NCBI RefSeq assembly: GCF_020497125.1
Contig: NC_059073.1
Coordinates: forward strand, 145,337,012-145,401,011
Source: Mauremys mutica
Lineage: Eukaryota; Chordata; Testudines; Geoemydidae
Direction of reading: 5' to 3'
Length of the DNA: 64,000 bases
In this document: piece by piece, positions 34,436-46,419 of the stretch
Position numbering within the stretch: position 1 is the first letter of the stretch
How the letters are laid out: each line of letters starts with the position of its first letter
Program-made: the position numbers and the translations under genes
The notes under the pieces: model-generated
Seen by the model: only the letters and a program-made list of their open reading frames with translations
The model's database searches: none
Told to the model about the DNA's origin: nothing

Positions 34436-34872
34436 TTAGTCAGCTGGCTTGGTGACCAGGGAGAGCGGCTGGGCCTGCAGCACTGCCAGGGCAGCCTGTG
34501 GGGAAGGAATGGCAGCCGGAAAGGAAGGCGGCGAGGTCAAGAGAGCCGTGTGGGTCATTGTGGCAAACGGGATGGGTCTGGAGAGAAGAGGCGATGGGCT
34601 GCTAAGGCTGGAGGAGGAGGAGGCAGCCTTACTTGACAGAAAAGCAGCTGAATGGAGAGACAGCTGGGCCCTGGCTTCCGGTTTGGTGGTGAGTGAGAGG
34701 GGCTGAGCTTGTTCAGAGTGGGTGGCAGCTGGGGCAGCGGGCGATGCCAAGGCTGTTGATGGGGTGGCAGGCGAATCCAACATGCTGCCATGGGAGGAAG
34801 CAGGACTATCGCAGGGTTTCTCAATAGGCAGGTACTGCACATATGGCTTTTTACTCTTGGAGGCCAGAGAGC
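34436..34872 (-). CDS. TCF7L1: TCF7L1 last coding exon (CtBP-binding tail)
   Basis: A 437-nt coding part. Acceptor CCTTACAG lies above 34872. The first two bases complete a Ser codon begun in the previous exon, and TAA is at 34438-34436. It encodes SLASKSKKPYVQYLPIEKPC, then DSPASSHGSMLDSPATPS, an Ala/Pro/Ser-rich region, then PLSLTTKPEARAQ and near the end AQPLSLVTKPAD. The two PLSLT/PLSLV motifs are the CtBP corepressor sites of TCF7L1 and TCF7L2. No cysteine-rich C-clamp is present, and the wording follows TCF7L1 rather than TCF7L2, TCF7 or LEF1. This exon supports the repressor role of the protein at Wnt target genes. Confidence 0.96.
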
Positions 34873-36061
34873 CTGTAAGGGGCAGAAAAGACACCGGTAA
34901 GCCACACTGCAAAGACCCTGTCAGCCGGTCCCCAGGGCCTGTGGTTAGGTTTTGTGGATTTGCCCAGGCTTGGAAAACAGCCGGTGGGTGCAAATCCCAT
35001 CTGCGGTTGGAACCAGATTCATTAACAGACTGTTGTTGCTCATGGGCAATGCTAATTCAATAGCCTGCTCTTATCAGACTCAACATTACATGCGAAAGAC
35101 CTGTGAATGCACAACACGGGTACAGTTTCACTGCGGGGTTAACTGGGGTGATTGGCACCTGGATGTGAGCAGCCACTCTGCAAAGCCCTGCCCAAGTTAA
35201 GTGTCCCCTCACTGGTGCAGCACTCCCCTGTGGGTGTTGCTAAGACGCCTGGGGACACGGGCCTGGTTCTTTGCACTGCGGTCAGCTGAACAGCTCTGTG
35301 ATTCTGTCCCAGTGAATTGCAGAACGTGTCTGTTCTTCTGGGCACACGGGGAACTGGGGGAGGGCGATGGAGGGCTATCAGCACTAGTGATTTAGCCTGT
35401 GTCCTCACTACAAAGTAGGTGGGCTACCAGCCCGAGTGAAAGCCTCACTTAGGCTTAACCCCACGCCCCAGCTGAGCCAGCTAGCCCAGGCTGGAAGCAC
35501 CACCACACTCAGGTGAGAGGGGTGGGGATGGGGATGGGAACAGGGTTGGGGGCAACCCCACCTAAGAGCCTGAGTTAACGCTGCAGGGAGGCCAGACCTT
35601 AAGGTACTTACAACTTGCAGGTTGTCGGGCACTGAACGGTCTGCTACCCAGTCGCACTAATACAGCCACTCTGAGCATGCTGACATGGGGCAAAGAGCAA
35701 CGTCCTACTGCTACTGCTGACATTTAACATCAGCAGAGTGCAGGGGACCCAGGGGACTGTAACTGTGGCTTTAGTACTTCATACTGTGCACCTCAGTGTG
35801 CTTTCACCTAGGGCGTTAAGGTGCCATTTTCCCGAAGCATCTAAATGACTTAGGCTCCTGGATCCCATTGAATTTCAGGGCCATTGAGGCTCCTCAGTCA
35901 GTCAGGTGCTTTTGAAAATCATGCTCACTTTCCTGGGCTATAATTATCTAACTGGATGAGGCAGCTAAAGCTGTCAGGGATGGTTGGTGAATTCTCTGCT
36001 GGCCCTACGGCCTTTCCTCCCCTCCATATCAGACCACAGGAGGGGAGCAGGCTGTACTTAC

Positions 36062-36122
36062 TCTCCGTGTCCTGGATCTGCTGCTGGGGCTGTTTCTCTC
36101 GCTTTCTCTTCTTCTTTTTCCC
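36062..36122 (-). CDS. TCF7L1: TCF7L1 exon (basic tail of HMG domain)
   Basis: A 61-nt exon with acceptor TTTTTCAG above 36122 and donor A|GTAAGT below 36062. It encodes GKKKKRKREK, then QPQQQIQDTE. KKKKRKRE is the basic tail after the HMG box that aids DNA bending and serves as nuclear localisation signal in all TCF/LEF proteins. It enters in phase 0 and leaves with one base of the next Ser codon. Confidence 0.95.
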
Positions 36123-37890
36123 CTGAAAAAGACCATCCCACTTGCAGCTTTTGTCATTGACTCTCAGTAAACCCCTCAACCCTCTCCACCCTGATCCACG
36201 AGAACTCGCAGGGCTCAGGATAAGGACAGGGCACCAAGTGGAACAGCCCCCAGGGCCTGAGCACTGACCAAGCAGTGTGAGAAGCAGCAGGAGGAGGTGA
36301 CACAATTCATGCAGTTATACCCCCCACTCCATCCACTCATGTCTCACCCACCTGGTGTGTTCTTTACACTAAGCTCCCTGGAGCGGGACCTGTCGTGTGT
36401 TATGTGTCTAGTGCAGCAGGGCTCACCCGAGCTGGCACTACTGCAACAGCAGTGTTAATAGACACTGAGGAACAAGACTTCTCTGGAGAAGGGGGCATGA
36501 GGCCATACTGCACTTCTGCATTAACCTGGGGCTTATCACTGGGGGCCCTTGAACTCCGAGCCAGGGTCAACCCCAGAAGAGCAGCTTGGTGAGGCTGCTA
36601 AATCAGACAGGGACAGGTCAGGAGACCTTGCCTTTGATATGTGCTACTTATTCTGCGTGTACTACTCTGCCCCACGGTACAGCACCAGCCCGGCCTAGAT
36701 CCGCAGCGTGCACTGCCACAAGTCCCCTTCTGGGTCCTGCTGACCTCAGTCACACGGCTGGGGCAGGGAGAGGGAGGACCACCAAAGCAGGTTCACGGGC
36801 AGGATGCAATGGACGGCCCCTGGGGGCCAGTTTTGCCCACTCCAAGGGAAGAATGGGGGCTGCTCTTCTATTGCTAAGTCTGGCATCAGCATTCACAGAC
36901 CCCTGGTTAGAGGCAGGTCACAGGCTCCCAACCGTGAACATTAGCAGACCCATTAGGTGCCATCTAGCACATCTGCCGGGGGCCAGTCCAGTCCAAGCGT
37001 CAATTGCAGCAAGTTTTCTGGCCTAGTGCTGCACAGTCCTTAACGTCACACCTCCCCACCCCAGAAGGGTCTCCCCGATCTGGCACCTGGGGCCAGCTCT
37101 AGACAATTCCTAGCTCTGGAGAAGCAGAGACGGGAGAGCTGATGCCTCACGCACAGTTGCACACGTAAGGAGGTCTGATTTCATTTCAACCTCTGTGCAA
37201 GAGACAGCAGCACCTCCCCGAAAACCCCACCAGGAGTGTGTCATCACTGTGCAGCTCCTCTAACGGCAGGGCCCTGCTCTGGGCAGTTTGTTCCACCCCT
37301 TCATTAAGGCATTTCCCATTTTCTCCTTAGTAGTCCCCTCTTTAGTCCTAGATGGTTATTGCCCATTTTCCCCCCAGCCCGCATTCCTATTAGCACGCTG
37401 TAGGTCTGAACAGCTCTCACAGGCCCTCTGTATGTCTAGCACCTGGAAAGAAACGCCTTGGTTTCCAGGAGCCTACTTCTCCCGCAACCCAGCCCTACGT
37501 CGGGTGTGCTGTCTTTGTATGAACTTCGACATCTGTTAGCAGGGCATTGCGAACCAAGGGCAGCTGCCTCCAGATGGGGTTACGCAACATCCAGGCGTGG
37601 CTCCCCCAAGACACCCAATGACCACCCTGAGACTGGCTAGGGGAGCAGCAGTGTCTCTCATTGCACTGGCCCCAAGTTTCCCATCTCTATTTGGAGACCC
37701 TTCGGACCAGATCCTGATTACAGATTCATACATAGACTGACAAGGGCAGGAGGGACCATTACGACCATCTAGTCTGACCACCTGCACAGCACAGTCCACA
37801 GACTGTCACCCAGCGAGACCTGCAGTGGAGGGGATAAGTCATTGTGTTGATCTCCCGTTCCTCCAGCAGCTACGTGAGGTGGTAACTTAC

Positions 37891-37998
37891 ATAGTTATCC
37901 CGCGCAGACCAAGTGGGGTAGAGCTGTGAGTGAAGCTGTCGCTCCTTCCGGGCTAGCTCGTAGTACTTGGCTTGTTCCTCACGTGACAGCGAATGCCA
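37891..37998 (-). CDS. TCF7L1: TCF7L1 exon (second half of HMG box)
   Basis: A 108-nt exon of 36 codons, phase 0 on both sides, with acceptor CTACCTAG and donor TAT|GTAAGT. It encodes [20 protein letters not shown], then [16 protein letters not shown], helices 2 and 3 of the HMG box. [14 protein letters not shown] (rather than HMQLYPGWSARDNY) is the TCF7L1 signature as I recall it and separates this paralogue from TCF7, LEF1 and TCF7L2. Confidence 0.96.
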
Positions 37999-38858
37999 CT
38001 AGGTAGGAGAAAAGGAGAGCCAGAGCTGAGACTCGCGGGAGGTTACTCCCCACCCTCTGACAAAGGGCTGAACTCACCAGTCTGGGTCCCTTGCCCAAAG
38101 CCCAGGTCCCAAAGCTGAGGAAGTGGTCGTTCTCCTCACCAGCTCCTCAGAATTGTGGCAGCAAGACAGTGAAGCTGCTGGGTCACTGTGCTGCACCTCT
38201 CAGGAGCAACAGCCCAGAACTGGGGCTCAGTGTGTAACTCAGAGCAGCCTTAGGGGTGTTCTAATGGATGGCAGCCGCCCACAGCCCAGAATAGCTGGGG
38301 CACAAGGTGCACTGGCCACGTCCTAGCAGGGCTGCCACCAAGCTGACAGTGCAGCCTACAGTGAGCTCCGTGGGATTCACAGGCAATAGGTGCCCAGGTG
38401 CTCAGGCTCCCTGTTTCAATGCTGCTCCCAACCAGGAGCCCCAATCCCTCCAGCTGGTGAGGTGAGAAAACATGCTACACACTGTCTCTATGGCTGGGAT
38501 CACTCTAGGCAGGACATGGTGCCAGATTTTCCACGGTGTTTAGGTGACAGAGGACATCTGCTCCCCATTTCCCAGGCTGGCCTGGCTGCAGTTAGCTGAG
38601 TGGCTATAGCAGGGCTCTACATGGGAGACGCTCAGACACTACAGGGAGGGATGCCAGTAAGAGAACCTGGCTAGGTGGAAAATTGCAGAGAGCTAACAGT
38701 GACCCCCTATGGTGGGCCCCACTTACCCCCTTCACATGCTGCTTTTCCTTCTACACTCCCAGCCCCTCAGACTCAGAGGGGATGTGCAAGCGCATATAGG
38801 AAACACCTTGGGGGAAGCAGACGGGAGCCTGAGTCGAAGGGGGTTGTCTAATGAGCCC

Positions 38859-39087
38859 AAGGCCCTGTCTACATTCAAGAGATCTGCAGCAGTGTAGTTC
38901 TGGTGCAGCCCCTAGTGCAGACACGCTGCACAGGTCCAAAGCAGGCCCTCCTCCCACCCCAGCCGTACAGGCAGAGGGAGCCAGCCTACCTGACCTAGGT
39001 GCTGCGCACCGACTAGGGGTTTGCACTGGCATAATGACTTGGATGTGTTTGCCCCCAGCACTGATTTCTGCAGTGCAGACAGGGTCT
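38859..39087. mobile_element. hAT-type MITE in TCF7L1 intron
   Basis: Begins AAGGCCCTGTCTACATTCAAG and ends GCAGTGCAGACAGGGTCTGG, imperfect inverted ends of a short DNA transposon. It ends about 75 bp from the HMG exon at 39161. Target duplication not resolved. Confidence 0.6.
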
Positions 39088-39160
39088 GGACTCACCTCTG
39101 AATTGGGCCCATGGAGACTAGGGAATGGGGAAGAAAGGACAGAGGAGAAGGCGCCTTTAC

Positions 39161-39320
39161 CCTTCGTCCCAGGATCTGGTTGATGGCCGCGCTCTCCTTC
39201 AGCGTACACTCCGCCACCACCTTGGCCCGCATCTCCTTCATGTACAACATGAACGCGTTGAGCGGCTTCTTTATGTGGGGCTTTTTCTCCTCCTCCTTCT
39301 TCACACTGCCGGGGGATTTC
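39161..39320 (-). CDS. TCF7L1: TCF7L1 exon (first half of HMG box)
   Basis: A 160-nt exon with acceptor GGTTCCAG above 39320 and donor AGG|GTAAAG below 39161. It encodes [20 protein letters not shown], then [18 protein letters not shown], then [15 protein letters not shown], the N-terminal half of the HMG DNA-binding box that inserts into the minor groove and bends DNA at Wnt response elements. It joins the next exon in frame as GRR|WHSL; human TCF7L1 has, from memory, Lys then Trp at this junction. The fragment is the most conserved coding stretch in the window. Confidence 0.97.
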
Positions 39321-40546
39321 CTGGAACCATCACAAGGGCCAGTAAAACACCTGCAGCGCCCACTGTTGCCACGCTGCAGAAGAGCTTCCCCTTGCTACAC
39401 AGCGTGCAGTAGTGTCTCTTTGTAATGACCGCCAGACACCTAGAGCTCTGGGGGACACATCTTATTGGAGAAGGTGACTGCAGACACCCCCCTCCATAGC
39501 CTGTCCAGACTATGTCACCCTCTGGTTTTATTCTTCCAGGTGGATTTTACAGCATGTCTTTCACACCGCAGGTAAGATGGAGAGGAGAGAGCGGGGCTGC
39601 TTATTGGGAGTGGAAACACAGGGCACATCCCAGGGGATGGCTAGGATTGCAAGGCTGGCAGAGCACAGTAAGGGGAGAAGCTGTATAACATCCCACTGGG
39701 CTGTAAGATGGGGAGTGGGAAGGAAAGGCGAATCTAAGAAGGAAGGAAAATGGTGGCAAGGGCAGCGATGGAAAGTCAAAGAAGCAGAAATCCAACAGAC
39801 AAGGAGTAAGAGGCAAGCAGCTACAGCGTGATCAATGTACCTGTCAGTAATCCACTGGGGAGGGTGGGAACCAGCCACTTAGCAGTAACCAGGGGAACAA
39901 CAAGGCTGCAAAGCAGTTGCTTAGTTGGTCATGGGTTAACTAGTGGGACATCGCAAAGGAGAGGGCCAGAGAGTTGGCATAAACTCAGCCCATAACCAGG
40001 CGTGAGCACAGCCAGGCAGTTACTGAAGAACTCTTCCTTGGCGCTTGCAATGAATTCACATGGAACATCTGCTTCCCAGAAAGTCTAGTGAACAAGCCTT
40101 TCTTGTTCCCGTCACCACAGAGCTTGCCTTGCCCAGCTATTGTGTTAAACCAGATGTATAGATTACAAGGGAAGAAGGACCCTCTGTGACCATCTAGTCT
40201 GACCTCCTGCATAGCACAGGTGATAGATAGGACTGCCCTGAATTAATTCCTGTTTGAACTAGAGCAGAGCTTTTAGAAAAACCTCCACATTCGTTAACAG
40301 GTGAGTTCCAACATAACCCCTAAGTCCTTCTCGCAGTCGTCATTTTCCAGGATGCAATGCCCCAGCCCATACGTGTGGCCTGCATTCTTTGTTCCTAGAA
40401 GTGTGACCTTGCTATTTTGAAACACATGTTGCTTGGCTGCATCCAGCTCACCAAGAGATCTAGGCCACTCAGGACACCCAGGACAGATCCCAGTCCCATT
40501 TGTCACCTGGCCCATCCAGCTGGAGCTGTGCTGCTCAGTTACTTAC

Positions 40547-40690
40547 GAATTCCCTCCGGGGCTCATGCTGGCCTGCGTGGGCTCCTGTTTGACGATGGGC
40601 GAGACGATGGTGGGGTGTGGGATTCCCGAAGGGTGGAGGCCATGCGCGGCAGGCGGGACCATGTGGGGGGAAAACCGACTGGACATCAGA
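40547..40690 (-). CDS. TCF7L1: TCF7L1 exon (SRFSPHM / IVKQEP region)
   Basis: A 144-nt exon with acceptor GCTGCAG above 40690 and donor TC|GTAAGT below 40547. One base completes the Ser codon of the previous exon; the exon leaves with two bases of a Ser codon. It encodes [20 protein letters not shown], then [18 protein letters not shown], then QASMSPGGN. This is the Groucho/TLE-interacting central part of TCF proteins. With the preceding Ser it forms SLMSS, the SxxSS motif that together with LVPQ is linked to repression by TCF7L1-type factors. Confidence 0.95.
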
Positions 40691-41079
40691 CTGCAGCATG
40701 GGAAATAGAAAAGCAGGATGCAGATGTTACAAATAAAGGCAACAGCCCCAGCCACACAGTGCGAATCTCTCCCTGTACCCAGCTCCTCACACCCCACCCA
40801 CAGGCACATGCCCTCCCCCAGGGACTCCTCAACGTCCTACCCCTTGGCCACACCCTTCCCGTGGCAGGAGGCAGATAACCCAGTGTCTACAGATGCTGGA
40901 CTCCTGGGTGAGAAATGAGTCCAAATAAGACACAGTTAATGCTGGTAGTGCGTGAGACGGGCTGGTGAGGATTAAATCAGCCTCCCTCAATTTAGGGGTC
41001 CTGGGTCCCTGCCGGATTCTGAGAGCTTCTAGCTACCCCTGGTAGGATGAATGAAGGTGGTTTTTGGATGCAGAACCTT

Positions 41080-41340
41080 ACCATGCGTACCCAGCCCAAG
41101 CCTGGATTATTGTAATGAGCTCTCCATGGGAACGTGCCATCGCTTCAATGCAGAGCACAGGCTCTCCCTCTGCCAACACACACTCCCTGGGAGCTACCAG
41201 GTGGGATTTTCATTTTTAAACCCCTAAATGGTTTCGGATCTGCTTACTGAAGATTTGCCTCTCCTCACAAACCATCCTGCCACAGCTGCTATCAGGAACA
41301 GAGCTCAAAGGGATTCAAACCATGTGACTACAGAGCACGT
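41080..41340 (+). repeat. ancient LINE (L3/CR1-like) fragment in TCF7L1 intron
   Basis: Wording GCCTGGATTATTGTAATGAG, AAACCCCTAAATGGTTTCGG and CTCACAAACCATCCTGCCAC resembles a strongly diverged CR1/L3 end. Assignment is tentative. Confidence 0.4.
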
Positions 41341-41374
41341 GGTGGAGCCCAGGAAAGCATAATTTAGAAAAGCA

Positions 41375-41973
41375 TCAAAAAAAGACATATTGGAATTGGA
41401 AAAGGTTCAGAAAAGGGCAACAAAAATGATTAGGGACATGGAACAGCTTCTGTATGAGGACAGATAAATAAGACTGGGACTTTTCAGCTTGGAAAAAAGG
41501 GCTAAGGGGAGATGTGACTGAAGTCTATAAAATCATGACTGGTATAGAGAAAGTAGATAAGAAAGTGTTATTTACTACTTCTCATAACACAAGAACTAGG
41601 GTCACCAAATGAAATTAATAGGCAGCAGGTTTAAAACAAATAAAAGGAAGTATTTCTTCACACAACACAAAGTCAACCTGTGGAACTCCTTGCCGGAGGA
41701 TATTGTGAAGGCCAAGACCATAAATGGGTTAAAAAAAGAACTAGATAAGTTCATGGAGGATAGGTCCATCAATGACTATTAGCCAGGATGGGCAGGGATG
41801 GTGTCCCTACCCTCTGTTTGCCAGAAGCTGGGAATGGGCGACAGGGGATGGATCACTTGTTGATTCCCTGTTCTCTTCATTCCCTCTGGGGCACCTGCCA
41901 TTGGCCACTGTCAGCAGACAGGACACTGAGCTAGATGGATCTTTGGTCTGACCCAATATGGCCGTTCTTATGT
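41375..41973 (+). mobile_element. CR1 3' end in TCF7L1 intron
   Basis: Plus orientation (antisense to TCF7L1). Decayed coding end (AAAAGGTTCAGAAAAGGGCA, AACCTGTGGAACTCCTTGCC) passes into the tail with ATGGATCTTTGGTCTGACCC and GGCCGTTCTTATG. This tail matches, in reverse, those at 7300 and 59872. Confidence 0.88.
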
Positions 41974-42224
41974 TTTCCCAATTTGACCCTGCCCAAGCTG
42001 AACTATCAGATGTGGAGTAAGAGCCCCTCTGCCAGTGTTTTGCCCTGGGCTACAGCCTTGAAGGTCTGCCAGCTTGCTTGTGTAATAGTGGGGAGCAGTT
42101 TGCCCCACAGTGGGCAGTTAGAGTCACCCAGATTCCACCGTCCAGGATGATGTAGTATTGTTCTGTATAGGTTCTGGTACTGCCCTCATCCCCACAGTAA
42201 CTGCACACCTCTCCGTCACATGAA

Positions 42225-42816
42225 GGTGTTGTGAAAAAGGCAAATATTGTTCTTGGATATATTAGCAGGAGTATGATATATAAGACACAGGATGTCATCC
42301 TTCTGCTCTACTTGGCATTTGTAAGGCCTCATCTGGAGTACTAGGCCCTGTTTTTGGCACTGCACTTTAAGAAAGACGTAGACAAATTGGAGAGAGGCCA
42401 GAGGAGAACAACAAAAATTTTTAAGTGATTTAGAAAACCTGATCGATGAGGGAAGCTTGAAAGAATTGGGAATGTTTAGCCTAGAGAAGAGGAGGCGGGA
42501 CATGATAACTGTCTTCAAATACATAATAGGGTGCAAAGAGGGTGGCGATCAATTGTTCACTGAGGCAGGATAAGAAGTAATCGTCTTCGTTAGCAGCAAC
42601 GGAGATTTAGGTTCAATATTAGGAAAAGGTTTCTAACTACATGGGGAGTTAGGCTCTGAAACAAGTTACCAAGGGAGGCTGTAGAATCCCCGTCACTGGA
42701 GGTTTTTGCAAACAGGTTGGCCAAACACCTGTCAACGATGGGGGTAGGTTTACTTGGTCCATCTCAGCGTGGGAGGAACTCTCAATTTCCCTTCCAGTCC
42801 TACAATTCTATGATTA
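42225..42816 (+). mobile_element. CR1 3' end in TCF7L1 intron
   Basis: Plus orientation. It contains the C-terminal coding remnant (AGGCCTCATCTGGAGTACTA, GACAAATTGGAGAGAGGCC, CTTGAAAGAATTGGGAATG) and ends CCTTCCAGTCCTACAATTCTATGATT, the standard CR1 terminus. Confidence 0.88.
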
Positions 42817-44674
42817 ATCAACACGACTAACATCTGTCACGTGAGGCTTGTGCATCCATGATCCAGCTTCTATGACAGCAAATAAAGGATTTCCTGCTCC
42901 AGGACTGGTCGGAAATGCTAACACTCATCAGGCCTCCTAGCAATTGCTTGGAGTGACACAAGTAGTGCCCAAAGGCCCCCTGCCTTTGTCTTGGAATTGC
43001 AAGTACATTGAATAACTCGTTAAATGGACAGGGACTGGACAGAGGACCGTAGGGCTGTCCAGCTTCTCAAACAAGGTAACAAACAAGCACCTGAAACTCT
43101 GACCAGGCACACTGATTCTGTCTGTCACCATCCCCTACTCTGGTTCCAGCTCCATCACGGAGACGTGGACAAAATCCAATGAATTCTCATCCTGCATTAC
43201 AAGCTGCTGCTGTTTTACTCGTGACCACAAGTTGGAGAGAATCAGAGAGAAAGGTGCACAGGGAAATCAGCCCTTCTTTGTGGATGTGGAGCAGCCACTC
43301 ACCTGATCCCAAAACATGTTGAGATGCTACAGATGGCCAGTATGGCCACATGAGCACAAAATCTTGTCTAGCCCAAAGTCTCGAGCTCATAGCTTGAATA
43401 GAGGATGAAGAAAGAACCAACCTCTTTGATGCTGAGTAAAAGGACTAAGAACCAGACGATCCCACTGGGGGATGTAGGCCTCTCCATATTTAAACTCTTG
43501 CGGATGGGATTTTCCAAAAGGCCCAAGTGACACTGACAATCCCACTGCAAAGACAGCAGACTGTTCAGAACACAGCATCACATCCAAGACGGATGATGGT
43601 GCTCAACTAGTAATTACGAGACCAAACACAGCGCAAGCTGGGAGCCAGAGCAGAGACGGGTAGGGGAGCAATTAATTTGTGTCGAAGTTCTGACACAAGG
43701 TAAGGTAAGGGCAGTGAGCCAACAGTGCCATAAGTGTCTAGTATAAAGTAAGGCAATCATCTTCCAGTGTGTAACATGGATCCAGCAATTTCTTGGCCTT
43801 GTTGTGGTGCTTCAGAGAAGGTCTGCAATGCACAGAAGGCAGGCTAGGCAGTCCTTCTCTCTTGGTGCTCTGGGACGGGGAGTGAAGGCCTCGTTCTTAA
43901 GGAGAACCCGAAGGCATCTTTCCCAGTTCCCCCAAATCCCAGGTTGGCAAAAAGGGAAGGTAGTGCTCCCCCTCAAAGAATAGCCTTCAGCTAGTCACGC
44001 AAGGTATAAATCGTGCTGGTCTTGTGTGCAGAGAGGCATATCTCAACCCCAACTAGTTGTAGGCTTCAGCCACAATGGCTTGAACACAACAAGGCTGGAA
44101 AACATGTATTCACTTTTCTTTTTTTCAGTGACACAAGAAACCCCCCACTGAAGCTGCTAAGAAGAAATACTGAGAAGTTTCATCCTGAGAACCTCCAACA
44201 TGACACCCATCGACGGGCAGAGGAAAGGGGGGCCGCTTGCCACAGAGCAGAGATGCAACCCCTCCCACAGGTAACAGATTTCAGTGGTTTTGAGAGGCAC
44301 ATGGGAGCACTCCTGGCCTCTGAGAGTGGAGACAAATTCACAGGACCCGTCTCTGGGGCCTGCAGGAGCCACTGGACAGGGGCCTTCCCCATTCAGCTTG
44401 CGGGCCACAGGGATTCAAGCTGTTAGTTGTTAAGCAGAATTTCGCCTGTTTTCCCCAGCTCTTTGTTCTTCTGCGTTTGTGTCACAGACCTTCCCATTTG
44501 CTCAGCACAAATGTTCTTCCAGGAAGACCCCTATTACCACAACCCCTGCCTCTACAGGGAAGGGGGTTTGTCTGCTTGGCACTGGGGGTCTTGTTAAGCT
44601 TTTGCACTCTCTAATTCTAATCCCGACTTAACCCTACCCCTGCAAACATCCCTTCTGCTCCAATGTGGACTCAC

Positions 44675-44758
44675 CTGGACATTGAGGCATTCATAGCTAG
44701 GGCAGGGTATGGGTGCCTGAATCCCCCAGGAGGAATGGAGTACACTGGCTGTCCTTGC
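44675..44758 (-). CDS. TCF7L1: TCF7L1 exon ([17 protein letters not shown])
   Basis: An 84-nt exon. Acceptor CATTTTAG lies above 44758 and donor CCAG|GTGAGT below 44675. The first G completes a Gln codon (CA|G). It encodes [20 protein letters not shown], then AMNASMS, and leaves with AG of a Ser codon. It lies in the central regulatory region of TCF proteins between the LVPQ and SxxSS motifs. The exon was found by reading the minus strand, since no long frame covers it. Confidence 0.95.
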
Positions 44759-46419
44759 CTAAAATGGACGAGCAAGGGGGAAAAAAAAGTCCTTACTAGA
44801 AGCACAAAAGGAAGAAAAACCATCACACACAGGGAAGCCACAAGAACCAGTTCCCCTCTGATTATGTTCTGAAGATGCCTGTCACAGCTCTGTACTTCAG
44901 GCTGACTTTTGTACTTAAAGCAGGAGCCCCCCTCTTTGTTAGGTATGCCAAATACAGCAGGTCCTGCACAAAATTAAAGCATTTACTCTTTGAACACAGA
45001 ATATGTTCTCTGAGAATTTACAAGTAAATCCATTATTTTTTTGAGTTCAAAACAACTTTAAAATGGGTCCTTTAATAACTGAAGCTCCCTCAGTCCTTTT
45101 TGAGTGTCTCTTGAATTATCTTAACAATAGAACAACACAAGACTCTTCAAACCTCCCGCACAGTTAAAACTAACTGAAATCTTGTTCATAGGCTACATCT
45201 AAAGAATCTGTTTAGGGTTTCTGATCATTTTTTGCCATTATTCTCCACAACGGAAAGTTTCTTCTTAAGCAGAGGCTGCAGAATAATGTTCTACTTCATT
45301 CCATGAAGAACTGGCCTTTTGCAAAATGCTACCCATCTCTTACTGGTCTCAATGAGACGGAGAAAAAAGGCTGTCCCTGCTCTGAAAATGCCCTTCTACA
45401 AATGGCAACCATCTCCCATTGTTCCTATGGGACTGAGGCCACAGATTGCCCTTAGCAAAGATGACTCCTGTCTCTATCCACCTGTTCATTTCCTCCTCCT
45501 GACACCCACAACATAGGGGTTTTACTTTCTCCCCAAAGACACGTTGGCTTCACTCCTACCGGGAACAATGGGAAGTGGTATCTATTTTTAAAAGAGAGCA
45601 TCTTAACTGAGGGCAACATGGGGCCTTGCTGCCGCTGAGAACAGCTGGATGTGGCCATTTCGAAAGGAAGTAATTCTTCAAGTGTGTGGGGGGTGGGGAG
45701 GAGAAGGGGGCCGGAATATATGAGAGAGACAGTTCTGTTCCTTCCCAGCTGCTCTTCATTGCTCTGGTGATGCAAAGCTGCCATAAAGCCAGCTGACCTG
45801 GCCTATATGCTCAGGTTGCTTTCTGCTGCTCCAGAACAGCCGAAGGCAGCAACAGCATCCCAGTGACTCTTCCCCTGAAAGTTTACTTATATATGGAAGG
45901 CTGATACTGTACATCTTCAAATCATTAGAAATATCACATGGAAATGTTATTTTGGGTTCCTGGCTAGGATTCAGGTATGCAATTTTTAATAAGTTTTTTA
46001 AAGACCAAGGAATACCCACAAAATTACATTAAGAGGGAGTCAAGGTTACTCATATCTGTTATTAGCAATTCAGGGTAAAATACATTACAGAGCTGATGTA
46101 ATGATCACAAAAACAAGCACTCTAAACCCCCCAAAAGTCAAATGCAAGATTAAATTTAAAAGAAAACCAAACATTTTATGGAATAGAAATGCACAGGGAT
46201 CCCAAACAACCGTATTCTGCCCTGTATGACACAATAAGGAAGAAAGAAAAAAATCTTGTGTCTTTAAATATCAATTTAATCCAATATGGAATCACAAATA
46301 CTAAAATGCATCATCATAGATGTTACAGGAGGCAATATATAAGAAGGAGGGTTAAAATGGATTTCAAAAAGCAGAGCACTAAAGGTATAAAGATGAAATA
46401 CTAGAAATTCTATAAGTAA

